Assembly (NCBI GenBank): GCA_964605095.1 | Contig: CAZSBS010000082.1 | Location: forward strand, 1 to 17,485 | DNA from: JAUWQU01 sp964605095 | GTDB taxonomy: Bacteria; Planctomycetota; Phycisphaerae; SM23-33 | Direction: 5' to 3' | DNA: 17,485 nt | Part shown: positions 1 through 6,670 of the stretch, piece after piece | Layout of the letters: every line of letters begins with the position of its first letter | Numbering within the stretch: position 1 is the stretch's first letter | Made by a program: the position numbers and the translations under genes | Notes under the pieces: generated by a model | Database searches by the model: none | The model's input: only the letters and a program-made list of their open reading frames with translations | Told to the model about the DNA's origin: nothing

Positions 1-1
1 C

Positions 2-3000
2 CTCATCATCGCCTCGGACAAGAACGTGTCGGTCGATGAGGGCGTAACGCTCACCGTGGAGTCCGCCATCAGCGGCGGCGCGGTAACCAAGCTCGGCGAC
101 GGCAAGCTGGTCCTTTCCGGCGCCAACACCTACACCGGCGACACGATCGTCGAAGCTGGAACGCTAAGCATCAGCGAGGCGTACCTGTTCGACAGTTCCG
201 GCGTGATCATCGACTACACCAGCGGCGGCGGTGTTCTTAACCTTACCTACAGCGGTTCTGACAAGATTGCCGCCCTGACGGTCGACGGTGTGCCGATGGG
301 CCTCGGGACCTACGTCGGCGGGGACTACGGTTGGCTCACCGGCAGCGGCTCGCTGATCATCACCCTGGGCGGCTTTTGGAATGGCGGCAGCGGCACCAAC
401 ACGGATTGGAGCGATTCGGCCAACTGGAGCGGGGAAGCCCCTGGAACCGGAGTCGTCCTGATCTTCAAGACAGCCGGCACCGTCAGCACCACGCTCAATA
501 ATAATCTCGTCAGCGGCTCGTCGTTCGCCAGCCTTCTGTTCGAGAGCGGAGCCCCGGCCTTCACGCTTGACGGCAACAGTGTCAAGCTGACCGGCGACGG
601 CAGCGCCAAGGTCATCATTCTGAACAACTCGACGGAAACCCAGACTGTCAACTTGGCGATCGCGCTGGGAGCCAATGGGACGATCAACGCCGCTGCGGGA
701 GACATCATCGTTGGCGGCGATATTTCGGGCGACCACAGCCTGACCAAGACCGGCGACAACCAACTCACCCTCTCCGGCGCCAACACCTACACCGGCGGCA
801 CGATTATTAACGCCGGTTCCGTGGTCATCGGCACTCTCGGCACTCTCGGCACAGCCGGCGACCTGACGCTCGGCGGCGGCTCGCTCGATCTGGGCGGCAC
901 CAGCCAGACCGTCGGCGCGGTGATCATCACCGCGGCGGCCGCCAGCGGCGATACCATCGGCAATGGCGATCTCACCGGCACATCCTATGCCGTGAGCGCC
1001 ACCGGCGACGTCGCCATATCGGCCAATCTGGGCGGCTCGGCCAGCCTGGCCAAGTCCGGCGCGGGCACGTTGACCCTCTCCGGCATCAACACCTACACCG
1101 GCTTAACGGATATTTCCGCGGGAACCCTGAAGCTCGGTTCGGCCGACGCACTTGCCGGCAACGGCGACGTGACAGTTGGCGGCACACTTGACCTGAACGG
1201 TTTCAGCCCGACGATCAACGGGTTCAACGGCGCTGGCACCGTCACCAATGGCGATGCAGCCGCCGCCCTTCTGACAGTCGGCGACGGGGGCGGTTCCGGC
1301 ACCTTCTCCGGCAAGATCGAGGACGGCAGCGGCACCGTCGCGTTGACCAAGACCGGCCCCAGCACGCTGAGGCTCATCGGTGCGAACACATTCAGCGGCG
1401 GCATGACGCTCAACAGCGGCGGGCTCGAGCTCGCCAACTATGCCAGCGGGACCGGCACGTTCACCGTCAACGGCGGCTGGATTAACGGCATTAGCGGCAC
1501 GTTAATGACGAACAACAGCAGTTATGTCTGGAACGGATCCTTCAGTTTCACCGGTACCAATGGCTATAGCTGGAACATGGGCAGCGGCCCGGTCACGATC
1601 AATAACCCGCTGTCGCTAACGATCGGCAACACTCTGACCATCGGTGGCGCCATCACCGGCCCCGGCGGGCTCAATGCCTTCGATATTACCTACGCCGTAG
1701 CAGGCGGCTCCACCTACGGGCTTAACCTTAGCGCCCCCATAACGCTGCGGCCAAACCAGGGTATCAAGGGCGCGGGTGGCAACTTTAACGGCGTGATCGA
1801 CGACGGCGGCAACGGGTACGGCCTCTCGGTGTCCATCCCCAGCAGCTCGTGGGGAAGCACGGCCTCCCTCAACGCCACGAACACCTTCACCGGCCCGCTG
1901 AATATCATCACCGGCACCCTCCAGATCGGCGGCTCGGGTAGCTTGGCCGGCGGCAGCTACGCCGGCACCATCTCGATCGGTGCGCTGGCGAACTTCAACT
2001 ATGCCAGCTCGGCGGACCAAATCTTGGCGGGCGAGATTTCCGGCGTCGGCAACCTGATCAAATCCGGCTCAGGCGCGTTGACCCTGGCCGGCAATAATAG
2101 CTCCATAGGCGGTTCTCTCACCGTCACCACCGGTGCGCTGACAGTCTCCGGTATCGGAATAACCGTCGGCTCGGCCGACTTTAAAGCCGGCACCACGGTC
2201 AATGCCGCCAACCCGCTGACCGTTAACACCTCGGCTAATCTCGCCGGGTTAACGGTGACTGCAAGCGATACTTCCGCAGGCTTCACTCTTGGCGGCTCGA
2301 ATGTTGTTAATCCGACCAGCGTCAGCCACCGTACGCTCACCGCTCAAGGCGGCACCCTGACCATTAGTGGCGGCGTTGATTTGCGCACCACCAACATTGT
2401 GGCCGCCGCCACCACCACGTTGGTTCTGCCCGCGATCCCAACCACGCTGGGCAACCTGACGCTTAAAGGCAGCACAATAGTCGACGGCACCACGCTGAAT
2501 ATCAGCGCGGAGAGTGCCGACGCCGTCGTAACGATGGCGGCGGACTTCATCTACCGGTGGGAGTTCGACGGCGAGGCCAACAAGGTTGCCATCACGGGCG
2601 ATTTGGCGCTCGCCGGCGACTGGACGCTCAAGCTGGCTGGCACCGACACGCCTGCACCCGGCGAGAAGTACGACCTGTTCACGTACACCAACTTCAACGG
2701 CACATTCAGCCAGCCCACCATCGACACCGGCGAAGTCAGTTGGCACACCCCCACGATCACCAAGGAGGCCGGGCGGATCTACATGATGTTCGGGATCTTG
2801 GGCGACGCCAACGGCGACTTGGTTGTTGACGCGGCCGACTACATCATCCTGAAGCAGAACTTCGGCATGACCGGCGCCGAGTGGTCGCAAGGCGACTTCA
2901 ACGACAACGGCACGGTGGACTGGGCCGACCTCCAGACGCTGATGGCCAACTTCGGCACCCGCAGCATCGGCGGCGCGCCGGCGACAACTCCGGAGCCGGC

Positions 3001-3097
3001 CACACTCGGCCTGCTGGCCCTGGGCGCCCTGGCCGTCCTCCGCCGTCGCCGAGGCTATGGCGGACAGGTCCGCCGGCGAAAGGCCCGCGTTTCGTAG
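2..3097 (+). CDS. Large secreted beta-helix protein with dockerin and PEP-CTERM tail (5' partial)
   Basis: The frame is open from the left window edge, so the true start lies upstream; 1031 residues are visible. The protein is Gly/Thr/Ser/Asn-rich and carries at least five autotransporter-associated beta-strand repeats (core like LTLSGANTYTGG), encoded near 74-172, 731-832, 1030-1135, 1336-1440 and 2042-2150. These predict a right-handed beta-helix. A type I dockerin follows (about 2801-2956) with two calcium loops, DANGDLVVDAAD and DFNDNGTVDWAD. The C-terminus is a PEP-CTERM signal: TPEP, a hydrophobic helix, then RRRR. Known of the family: such tails are recognised by an exosortase and lead to surface anchoring or release; dockerins bind cohesins, but none is seen here. 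The inferred role is a surface or matrix protein. The last 14 residues after RRRR are unusual and appear to be read-through into a palindromic repeat. The closest relative in the window is the gene at 3890-6358. Confidence 0.9.
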   Translation, partial: LIIASDKNVSVDEGVTLTVESAISGGAVTKLGDGKLVLSGANTYTGDTIVEAGTLSISEAYLFDSSGVIIDYTSGGGVLNLTYSGSDKIAALTVDGVPMGLGTYVGGDYGWLTGSGSLIITLGGFWNGGSGTNTDWSDSANWSGEAPGTGVVLIFKTAGTVSTTLNNNLVSGSSFASLLFESGAPAFTLDGNSVKLTGDGSAKVIILNNSTETQTVNLAIALGANGTINAAAGDIIVGGDISGDHSLTKTGDNQLTLSGANTYTGGTIINAGSVVIGTLGTLGTAGDLTLGGGSLDLGGTSQTVGAVIITAAAASGDTIGNGDLTGTSYAVSATGDVAISANLGGSASLAKSGAGTLTLSGINTYTGLTDISAGTLKLGSADALAGNGDVTVGGTLDLNGFSPTINGFNGAGTVTNGDAAAALLTVGDGGGSGTFSGKIEDGSGTVALTKTGPSTLRLIGANTFSGGMTLNSGGLELANYASGTGTFTVNGGWINGISGTLMTNNSSYVWNGSFSFTGTNGYSWNMGSGPVTINNPLSLTIGNTLTIGGAITGPGGLNAFDITYAVAGGSTYGLNLSAPITLRPNQGIKGAGGNFNGVIDDGGNGYGLSVSIPSSSWGSTASLNATNTFTGPLNIITGTLQIGGSGSLAGGSYAGTISIGALANFNYASSADQILAGEISGVGNLIKSGSGALTLAGNNSSIGGSLTVTTGALTVSGIGITVGSADFKAGTTVNAANPLTVNTSANLAGLTVTASDTSAGFTLGGSNVVNPTSVSHRTLTAQGGTLTISGGVDLRTTNIVAAATTTLVLPAIPTTLGNLTLKGSTIVDGTTLNISAESADAVVTMAADFIYRWEFDGEANKVAITGDLALAGDWTLKLAGTDTPAPGEKYDLFTYTNFNGTFSQPTIDTGEVSWHTPTITKEAGRIYMMFGILGDANGDLVVDAADYIILKQNFGMTGAEWSQGDFNDNGTVDWADLQTLMANFGTRSIGGAPATTPEPATLGLLALGALAVLRRRRGYGGQVRRRKARVS
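116..1102 (+). repeat. Near-identical DNA copies encoding the SGANTYTG motif
   Basis: A 24-25 bp sequence beginning TCCGGCGCCAACACCTACAC occurs at 116-140 and 773-797, and with two changes at 1079-1102. Another copy with small changes lies in the neighbouring paralogue at 5573-5597. The protein motif is the core of the autotransporter-associated beta-strand repeat. Conservation at DNA level, including third codon positions, suggests recent duplication or gene conversion rather than protein-level selection only. The coordinates span three separated copies, not a continuous array. Confidence 0.75.
3051..3075. repeat. Palindromic repeat, copy 1 (inside the end of the first gene)
   Basis: 25 nt identical to 6449-6473. 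The core is an interrupted palindrome, GGCGGAC-AG-GTCCGCC (3059-3074). Here it is translated as part of the C-terminal extension of the first gene; in the second copy it lies beyond a stop codon. It may be a REP-like dispersed element; copy number in the genome cannot be judged from this window. Confidence 0.75.
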
Positions 3098-3428
3098 CAT
3101 TCTTCATCAAGTGGCAAGCGGCGGTCGTGTTGCAGCCGCAGACAATGAATCCAGGGCGAGATGCCCGCGCAGGAAAAACGTGTCAGAGTCAACCTGCTCC
3201 GAGAGGTGCCTCCCTCTCCACGACACAATGGTCCTGTGCGGCTCTCGCCCTCCGTTTCTTCCGGCCTCTGGGGCCGTGCAATCGCAGAGCGGCCCGGCAG
3301 GGGTAAGACGGTCGTGCGTCCAGTCTCCGCCCTGAAGGCCCCGCCCCTGCCGTTCATGCCGTCCGACCAGCCGGGATCGGCCGCAGGAACGCGACAGAAT
3401 ATCATAGAGTTTATTCCAGTAATTCATC
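3098..3428. other. Intergenic region with duplicated element and an inverted repeat
   Basis: No convincing gene was found. Just after the stop of the first gene is a weak stem, GCGGC/GCCGC (3118-3122 with 3135-3139), with no T-run, so termination here is unproven. The duplicated ~100-nt element occupies 3152-3247. A perfect 9-bp inverted repeat, CGGCAGGGG (3295-3303) with CCCCTGCCG (3344-3352), encloses 40 nt. Short open frames in this stretch lack ribosome-binding sites and recognisable protein character. Confidence 0.55.
3152..3247. repeat. ~100-nt duplicated intergenic element, copy 1
   Basis: Aligns along its length with 6547-6646, at roughly 85% identity by eye and with a few indels. 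Conserved features in both copies: an initial hairpin GGGC-GAGAT-GCCC, a second hairpin GAGAG-N8-CTCTC, and a conserved end around CCTGTGCGGCTC. The beginning resembles the GGGCGAGACGCCC-type intergenic sequence which, from memory, is often found in planctomycete genomes and mistranslated as GRDARAT peptides. It sits a similar distance downstream of a PEP-CTERM tail in both places. Function unknown: an RNA processing or terminator element, or a small non-autonomous mobile element, are possible. Confidence 0.7.
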
Positions 3429-3457
3429 AAGACAAATTTCGGATTTCATGGTAAGAT
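3429..3457 (+). promoter_or_regulatory. Candidate sigma70-type promoter for the second beta-helix gene
   Basis: AAGACA (3429-3434), a 17-bp spacer and TAAGAT (3452-3457) match the housekeeping consensus at 4 of 6 positions in each box. The stretch is AT-rich compared with its surroundings. It would start transcription near 3464, about 425 nt before the chosen start codon. No experimental support. Confidence 0.35.
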
Positions 3458-3463
3458 CACAAA

Positions 3464-3889
3464 AGTTCAAATCTGTGCAAGTTGAGCGGAGTAATTGCGA
3501 GGAGTTAATCCGTGGTTACTTTGTTTTCACACATCGGTTTTGGCCGTGTTGCGGCGGGCGGCGTAATGCCTTCGGCTCTTTGCCATGCGCCACTGCCCCG
3601 GCCTGACGGCCCCGCGGCGTTCGCGCCAAAGGCCCGGCCGGCGAGGGCAGGCGCCCAAGGCGCGGCGGCGGGAAGCGTCGCGTCGTGTTTCGGTCTGTTC
3701 TTCCTTTTCACGTTTCTTTGGAGGATTCGAGTTCATAATGATTGTCGGTCGCACGGCGAAACCCCGGATGCGACCCGGAGGAGGAGAAATAGCGAGTAAG
3801 CCGAGGCTTCTTATCCGGGCTGGTGGAATGTACCGGCCTGTCGAGGTTTTCAAACCTTATTTGCCCTTATGGGTAAGGGAGAATGTAAA
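3464..3889 (+). promoter_or_regulatory. Long structured 5' leader of the second beta-helix gene (candidate cis-regulatory RNA)
   Basis: Several stem-loops can be drawn. (a) 3587-3654: GCGC, CTGCCC and CGGCC pair with GGCCG, GGGCAG and GCGC, giving 15 bp with small bulges. (b) 3747-3775: perfect GGTCGCA/TGCGACC with a 15-nt loop. (c) 3818-3838: GGCTGGT/ACCGGCC with a 7-nt loop and one G-U pair. (d) 3844-3857: AGGTTT/AAACCT. (e) The SD-covering hairpin at 3864-3879. I could not match it to any riboswitch family I know; the cyclic di-GMP class was considered because of a short CGGCGAAACC stretch and rejected. A frame starting at 3738 after GGAGGA runs to 3914, but the spacing (12 nt) is poor, so a leader peptide is doubtful. 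Confidence 0.45.
3864..3881 (+). promoter_or_regulatory. Hairpin sequestering the ribosome-binding site
   Basis: CCCTTA (3864-3869) pairs perfectly with TAAGGG (3874-3879) across a TGGG loop. The 3' arm contains the Shine-Dalgarno sequence AAGGGAG (3875-3881), which lies 8 nt before the ATG at 3890. CCTTA at 3855-3859 could also pair with TAAGG, but part of it is needed for the alternative stem AGGTTT/AAACCT (3844-3857). Two mutually exclusive pairings around an SD are typical of translational switches. Confidence 0.5.
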
Positions 3890-6358
3890 ATGTCTGCAAA
3901 ACAATGTCTCATGATCGCCACGGCTATGTTGGCGGCGATGGTCCTGGGCCTTGGCGGCGCCGCGCCGGCCGCCCCTTACACTTGGGATGGCACCACGGGA
4001 ACATGGTCTGCCGGTGGTTCCGGATGGGTGGAGGGCGCTTACCCGGCAAACGGCGCGGCGACCGACACGGAGGCCATATTCGATGCGACGGGTGCCGCTC
4101 AGCTATCGCCTGCCGTGTCCGGGACGGTGGAAGCGAACAAACTGACATTTGGTTTGACCGGTTACTCAATTGGCAGCGGCACGATCAGCCTCAACGGCGC
4201 CTCGCCCACCATTACCGCTGGCTCGACCCTTTCCGCCACAATTGACTCCAGCATTGATGGCACCGCCGGCCTGATCAAGGACGGCGAAGGCACGCTGAGC
4301 CTCTCCGCCCTCAATACCTCCGGGGGCAACATCCAAGTCAATAATGGCACACTCGAGATGACAGGCGGCACTGTCTCGGGCGGCAATTTCACTGGCGGCG
4401 TCAACAGCACCTGTGCCGTCAAAATGACCGGCGGCTCGATAACTCTTAGCGGCATGGCGAGCGTCGGCGGCGCCGGCACCGTTGGCAATCCGTCCTCGAT
4501 GGTGATGAGCGGCTCGTCTTCGTTCACCACGGCAGGCAACTTTTCTGTCGGCGGCATGGCCGGTGGTGTAACAGGCAGCGGCGAGTTTGCCATGAAGGAC
4601 TCGGCGACTTTGACCGTACAGAATACCGCCAACTACGGGTTTTATGTGCAGGGTGACGGCGCTAGCGGTACAGCACATATGCTCATTCAGGACAGTGCCG
4701 TCCTCAATGTCGACAACCGCCTCACGGTCAGCAGTAACTTCGGCACGCTGACCCAAACGGGCGGCGAGGTGAACTGCACCAATCCAGCCGGCGCAGGAGG
4801 TCAATGGATTCGCATTGCCAATGGGCCTGGCAGATGGGGGTGGTACAACATGACCGGCGGCTCGTGGAATATTAATGCGAATCCGGGCGGGGCCGCGTAT
4901 ATTGTTTCGGTAGGTACTAATTGGGGACTCGGCTATATCAATTTGAGCGGGACCGGCGCGATCAACATACCCGACGATTCCTACCTTACTCTCACCGGCA
5001 ACCAGGCGGGCTCACAGGGATATTTCGGCGAGGTGAACCTCGCCGGCGGAACCCTGACGACCCCGCAGGTGAAAACTAATGATAGAGGAAACCTAGGTGG
5101 CGTGTTCAACTTCAACGGCGGCACGTTGAAAGCGGCCAGGAGCGAGTCCGCTTTCATGCAGGACCTGGAGAAGAGCGGCGCCACTTGGAACGGGTGCAAT
5201 GTCTACGCGGCCGGCGCGGTGATCGATACCAACGGCTTCAACATCACCATCGCACAGCCGCTGGCGGAACCGGCCGGCAACGGGGTCACGAGCGTCTCGC
5301 TCACTCCGGGCCCGGAGACCTACGTGGCCCCGCCAAGGGTCACGTTCTCCCAAGCGATTCCCGGGGATAATGGTTATGTAACGATGGCCCAGGGCTTCGC
5401 CACGCTCGACGCCAGCGGCCACGTCAACGGCATCGTCCTGACCAACCCGGGCAGCGGCTACACGGCTGCCGCCACCGTGTCGTTCGACTCGGGCACCTCC
5501 ACGGCGACTGCCGCGATCGGCTCGGTCGGCGGAGGTGGCCTGACCAAGTTGGGCAACGGCACGCTGACCCTCTCCGGCGTGAACACCTACACCGGCGCCA
5601 CGACCGTCAGCGCCGGCACGCTGCTGATCAACGGCTCGCACACCGTCGGCGGCGCCTACACGGTCGCTAACACCGCCGCGGTGGGCGGCAAGGGCACCAT
5701 TGGCGGGGCGGTCGTCGTGCAAAGCGGCGGCAAGCTCGTCCCAGGTGACAGCAGCGTCGAGACTCTGCACATAGTCCCCGGGACGCTCTCCGGCAGTGTC
5801 ACAATGGCGGCGAACTCCGTCTACGAGTGGGAGTTCGACGGCACGGCCGGCGACAAGGTTGAGATTACCGGCAGCTTGCTACTCGATGCGGGATGGAAGG
5901 TTGCGCTTGTGAATGCCGGCGGGATGCCCGCGTTCGGCTCGGAGTATGACATGTTCACGTACACCCCCGGTTCGTTCTCGGGCACTGTCGCGGGCATCAT
6001 CGAGTCCAGTCCGGCAGGTTGGCCCTTCGCCCGGATTTTCCAGGACGACGCGGACGGGCTGATCTACCTGGCTTTCAGCCGGCTTGGCGACGCCAACAAC
6101 GACGGCGTGGTTGACGCGGCCGACTACATCACCGTGAAGAAGAACTTCGGCAGGACCGGCGGCGCCACGTGGGAGCAGGGGAACTTCAACGGCGACAGCA
6201 ATGTTGACTACGCCGACCTCCAGATCCTGATGGCCAACTTCGGCGCCGGCGCCTTGACGCCCGCGACGACCCCCGAGCCCTGCTCCGCGGTGCTGCTCAT
6301 GTTCGGCGCGGCGGCGATGTTGCGGCGGCGGGCCGGCATCGGCAGGGCTGGTCGATAA
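3890..6358 (+). CDS. Secreted beta-helix protein with dockerin and PEP-CTERM tail
   Basis: 822 residues. ATG 3890 is chosen because AAGGGAG lies 8 nt upstream and a clear signal peptide follows (MSAKQC, hydrophobic core, cleavage near APAA, residues 1-27); an in-frame ATG at 3869 has no SD and falls in a leader hairpin. The body is a Gly/Thr/Asn-rich set of beta-strand repeats (many GGT and TGG turns). One canonical autotransporter-associated repeat (LTLSGVNTYTGAT) is encoded near 5536-5632, preceded by a NPGSGYT segment. The region after about 5800 (YEWEFDGTAGDKVEITG) matches the corresponding region of the first gene. A dockerin at about 6086-6246 has loops DANNDGVVDAAD and NFNGDSNVDYAD; the second begins with Asn instead of Asp. 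The C-terminus is TPEP, a hydrophobic helix and RRR. Inferred to be an exosortase-processed surface or matrix protein, possibly under leader-RNA control. Confidence 0.92.
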   Translation: MSAKQCLMIATAMLAAMVLGLGGAAPAAPYTWDGTTGTWSAGGSGWVEGAYPANGAATDTEAIFDATGAAQLSPAVSGTVEANKLTFGLTGYSIGSGTISLNGASPTITAGSTLSATIDSSIDGTAGLIKDGEGTLSLSALNTSGGNIQVNNGTLEMTGGTVSGGNFTGGVNSTCAVKMTGGSITLSGMASVGGAGTVGNPSSMVMSGSSSFTTAGNFSVGGMAGGVTGSGEFAMKDSATLTVQNTANYGFYVQGDGASGTAHMLIQDSAVLNVDNRLTVSSNFGTLTQTGGEVNCTNPAGAGGQWIRIANGPGRWGWYNMTGGSWNINANPGGAAYIVSVGTNWGLGYINLSGTGAINIPDDSYLTLTGNQAGSQGYFGEVNLAGGTLTTPQVKTNDRGNLGGVFNFNGGTLKAARSESAFMQDLEKSGATWNGCNVYAAGAVIDTNGFNITIAQPLAEPAGNGVTSVSLTPGPETYVAPPRVTFSQAIPGDNGYVTMAQGFATLDASGHVNGIVLTNPGSGYTAAATVSFDSGTSTATAAIGSVGGGGLTKLGNGTLTLSGVNTYTGATTVSAGTLLINGSHTVGGAYTVANTAAVGGKGTIGGAVVVQSGGKLVPGDSSVETLHIVPGTLSGSVTMAANSVYEWEFDGTAGDKVEITGSLLLDAGWKVALVNAGGMPAFGSEYDMFTYTPGSFSGTVAGIIESSPAGWPFARIFQDDADGLIYLAFSRLGDANNDGVVDAADYITVKKNFGRTGGATWEQGNFNGDSNVDYADLQILMANFGAGALTPATTPEPCSAVLLMFGAAAMLRRRAGIGRAGR

Positions 6359-6380
6359 GTGCTGCGCCGCGGCAAGCCCC

Positions 6381-6443
6381 GCGACGCTTGGCCTGCTGGC
6401 CCTTGGCGCCCTGGTCGTCGTCCGCCGCCGCCATCGGGCTTGA
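6381..6443 (+). pseudogene. Fossil second PEP-CTERM tail downstream of the stop codon
   Basis: In a different frame from the preceding gene, 6381-6443 reads ATLGLLALGALVVVRRRHRA and then stops at TGA. This closely matches the PEP-CTERM tail of the first gene (ATLGLLALGALAVLRRRR, from about 2999), also at DNA level. The Pro-Glu-Pro core has become Ser-Pro (SPATL), and no start or upstream coding sequence belongs to it. It is best explained as the leftover 3' end of another paralogue. Confidence 0.75.
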
Positions 6444-6448
6444 GCCCG

Positions 6449-6473
6449 AGGCTATGGCGGACAGGTCCGCCGC
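6449..6473. repeat. Palindromic repeat, copy 2
   Basis: 25 nt identical to 3051-3075, with the core GGCGGAC-AG-GTCCGCC at 6456-6471. Here it follows directly after the fossil tail and the CGGGCT/AGCCCG hairpin and is non-coding. Confidence 0.75.
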
Positions 6474-6508
6474 CGGAGGGCTTAATGTCGTAATGTAGAC
6501 ACTGAAAA

Positions 6509-6536
6509 GCGGCCTCAGCCCGATGTGCTGAGCCGC
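6509..6536. terminator. Stem-loop, possible terminator of the second beta-helix gene
   Basis: GCGGCCTCAGC (6509-6519) pairs with GCTGAGCCGC (6527-6536) through 10 bp with one bulged C and a 7-nt loop. It is preceded by AAAA, but there is no T-run after it on the + strand, so intrinsic termination is uncertain. It may instead protect the 3' end of the transcript. Confidence 0.4.
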
Positions 6537-6546
6537 CAAGAAACCA

Positions 6547-6646
6547 CAGGGCGAGATGCCCGCGCAGGAAGAACGTGTTCAGTCAGCCTGCTCCGAGAGA
6601 TGCCTCCCTCTCATGACGACACGCCAATGGACCTGTGCGGCTCTTG
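6547..6646. repeat. ~100-nt duplicated intergenic element, copy 2
   Basis: Counterpart of 3152-3247. Both hairpins (GGGC-GAGAT-GCCC and GAGAG-N8-CTCTC) and the CCTGTGCGGCTC end are kept. In this position it lies just upstream of the SD of the isomerase-like gene, so it would form part of that gene's leader if transcription comes from upstream. Confidence 0.7.
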
Positions 6647-6670
6647 CCCGCCTTTTAAGGAGTGTTTCCC

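Larger units (their letters stand above)
6359..6670. other. Intergenic region: fossil tail, hairpins and duplicated element before the isomerase gene
   Basis: Contents in order: the fossil PEP-CTERM tail (to 6443), a perfect hairpin CGGGCT-TG-AGCCCG at 6435-6448 containing its stop codon, the second palindromic repeat (6449-6473), a stem-loop (6509-6536), and the second copy of the ~100-nt element (6547-6646). The SD of the next gene follows at 6657-6662. No convincing promoter boxes were found. Confidence 0.6.

Noticed and set aside
829..853. Tandem GGCACTCTC duplication
   Set aside because: Only two perfect units inside a coding repeat; too short to be more than local slippage.
164..3100. 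Several minus-strand frames opposite the first beta-helix gene
   Set aside because: They mirror the repetitive coding strand and lack start signals.
3747..3838. Cyclic di-GMP-I (GEMM) riboswitch
   Set aside because: A short CGGCGAAACC stretch suggested it, but the second conserved half of the aptamer (GGTAGGTAGC-like) is missing.
3738..3914. Small leader peptide overlapping the start of the second beta-helix gene
   Set aside because: The GGAGGA is 12 nt from its ATG and the peptide has no recognisable character; overlap alone is weak evidence.
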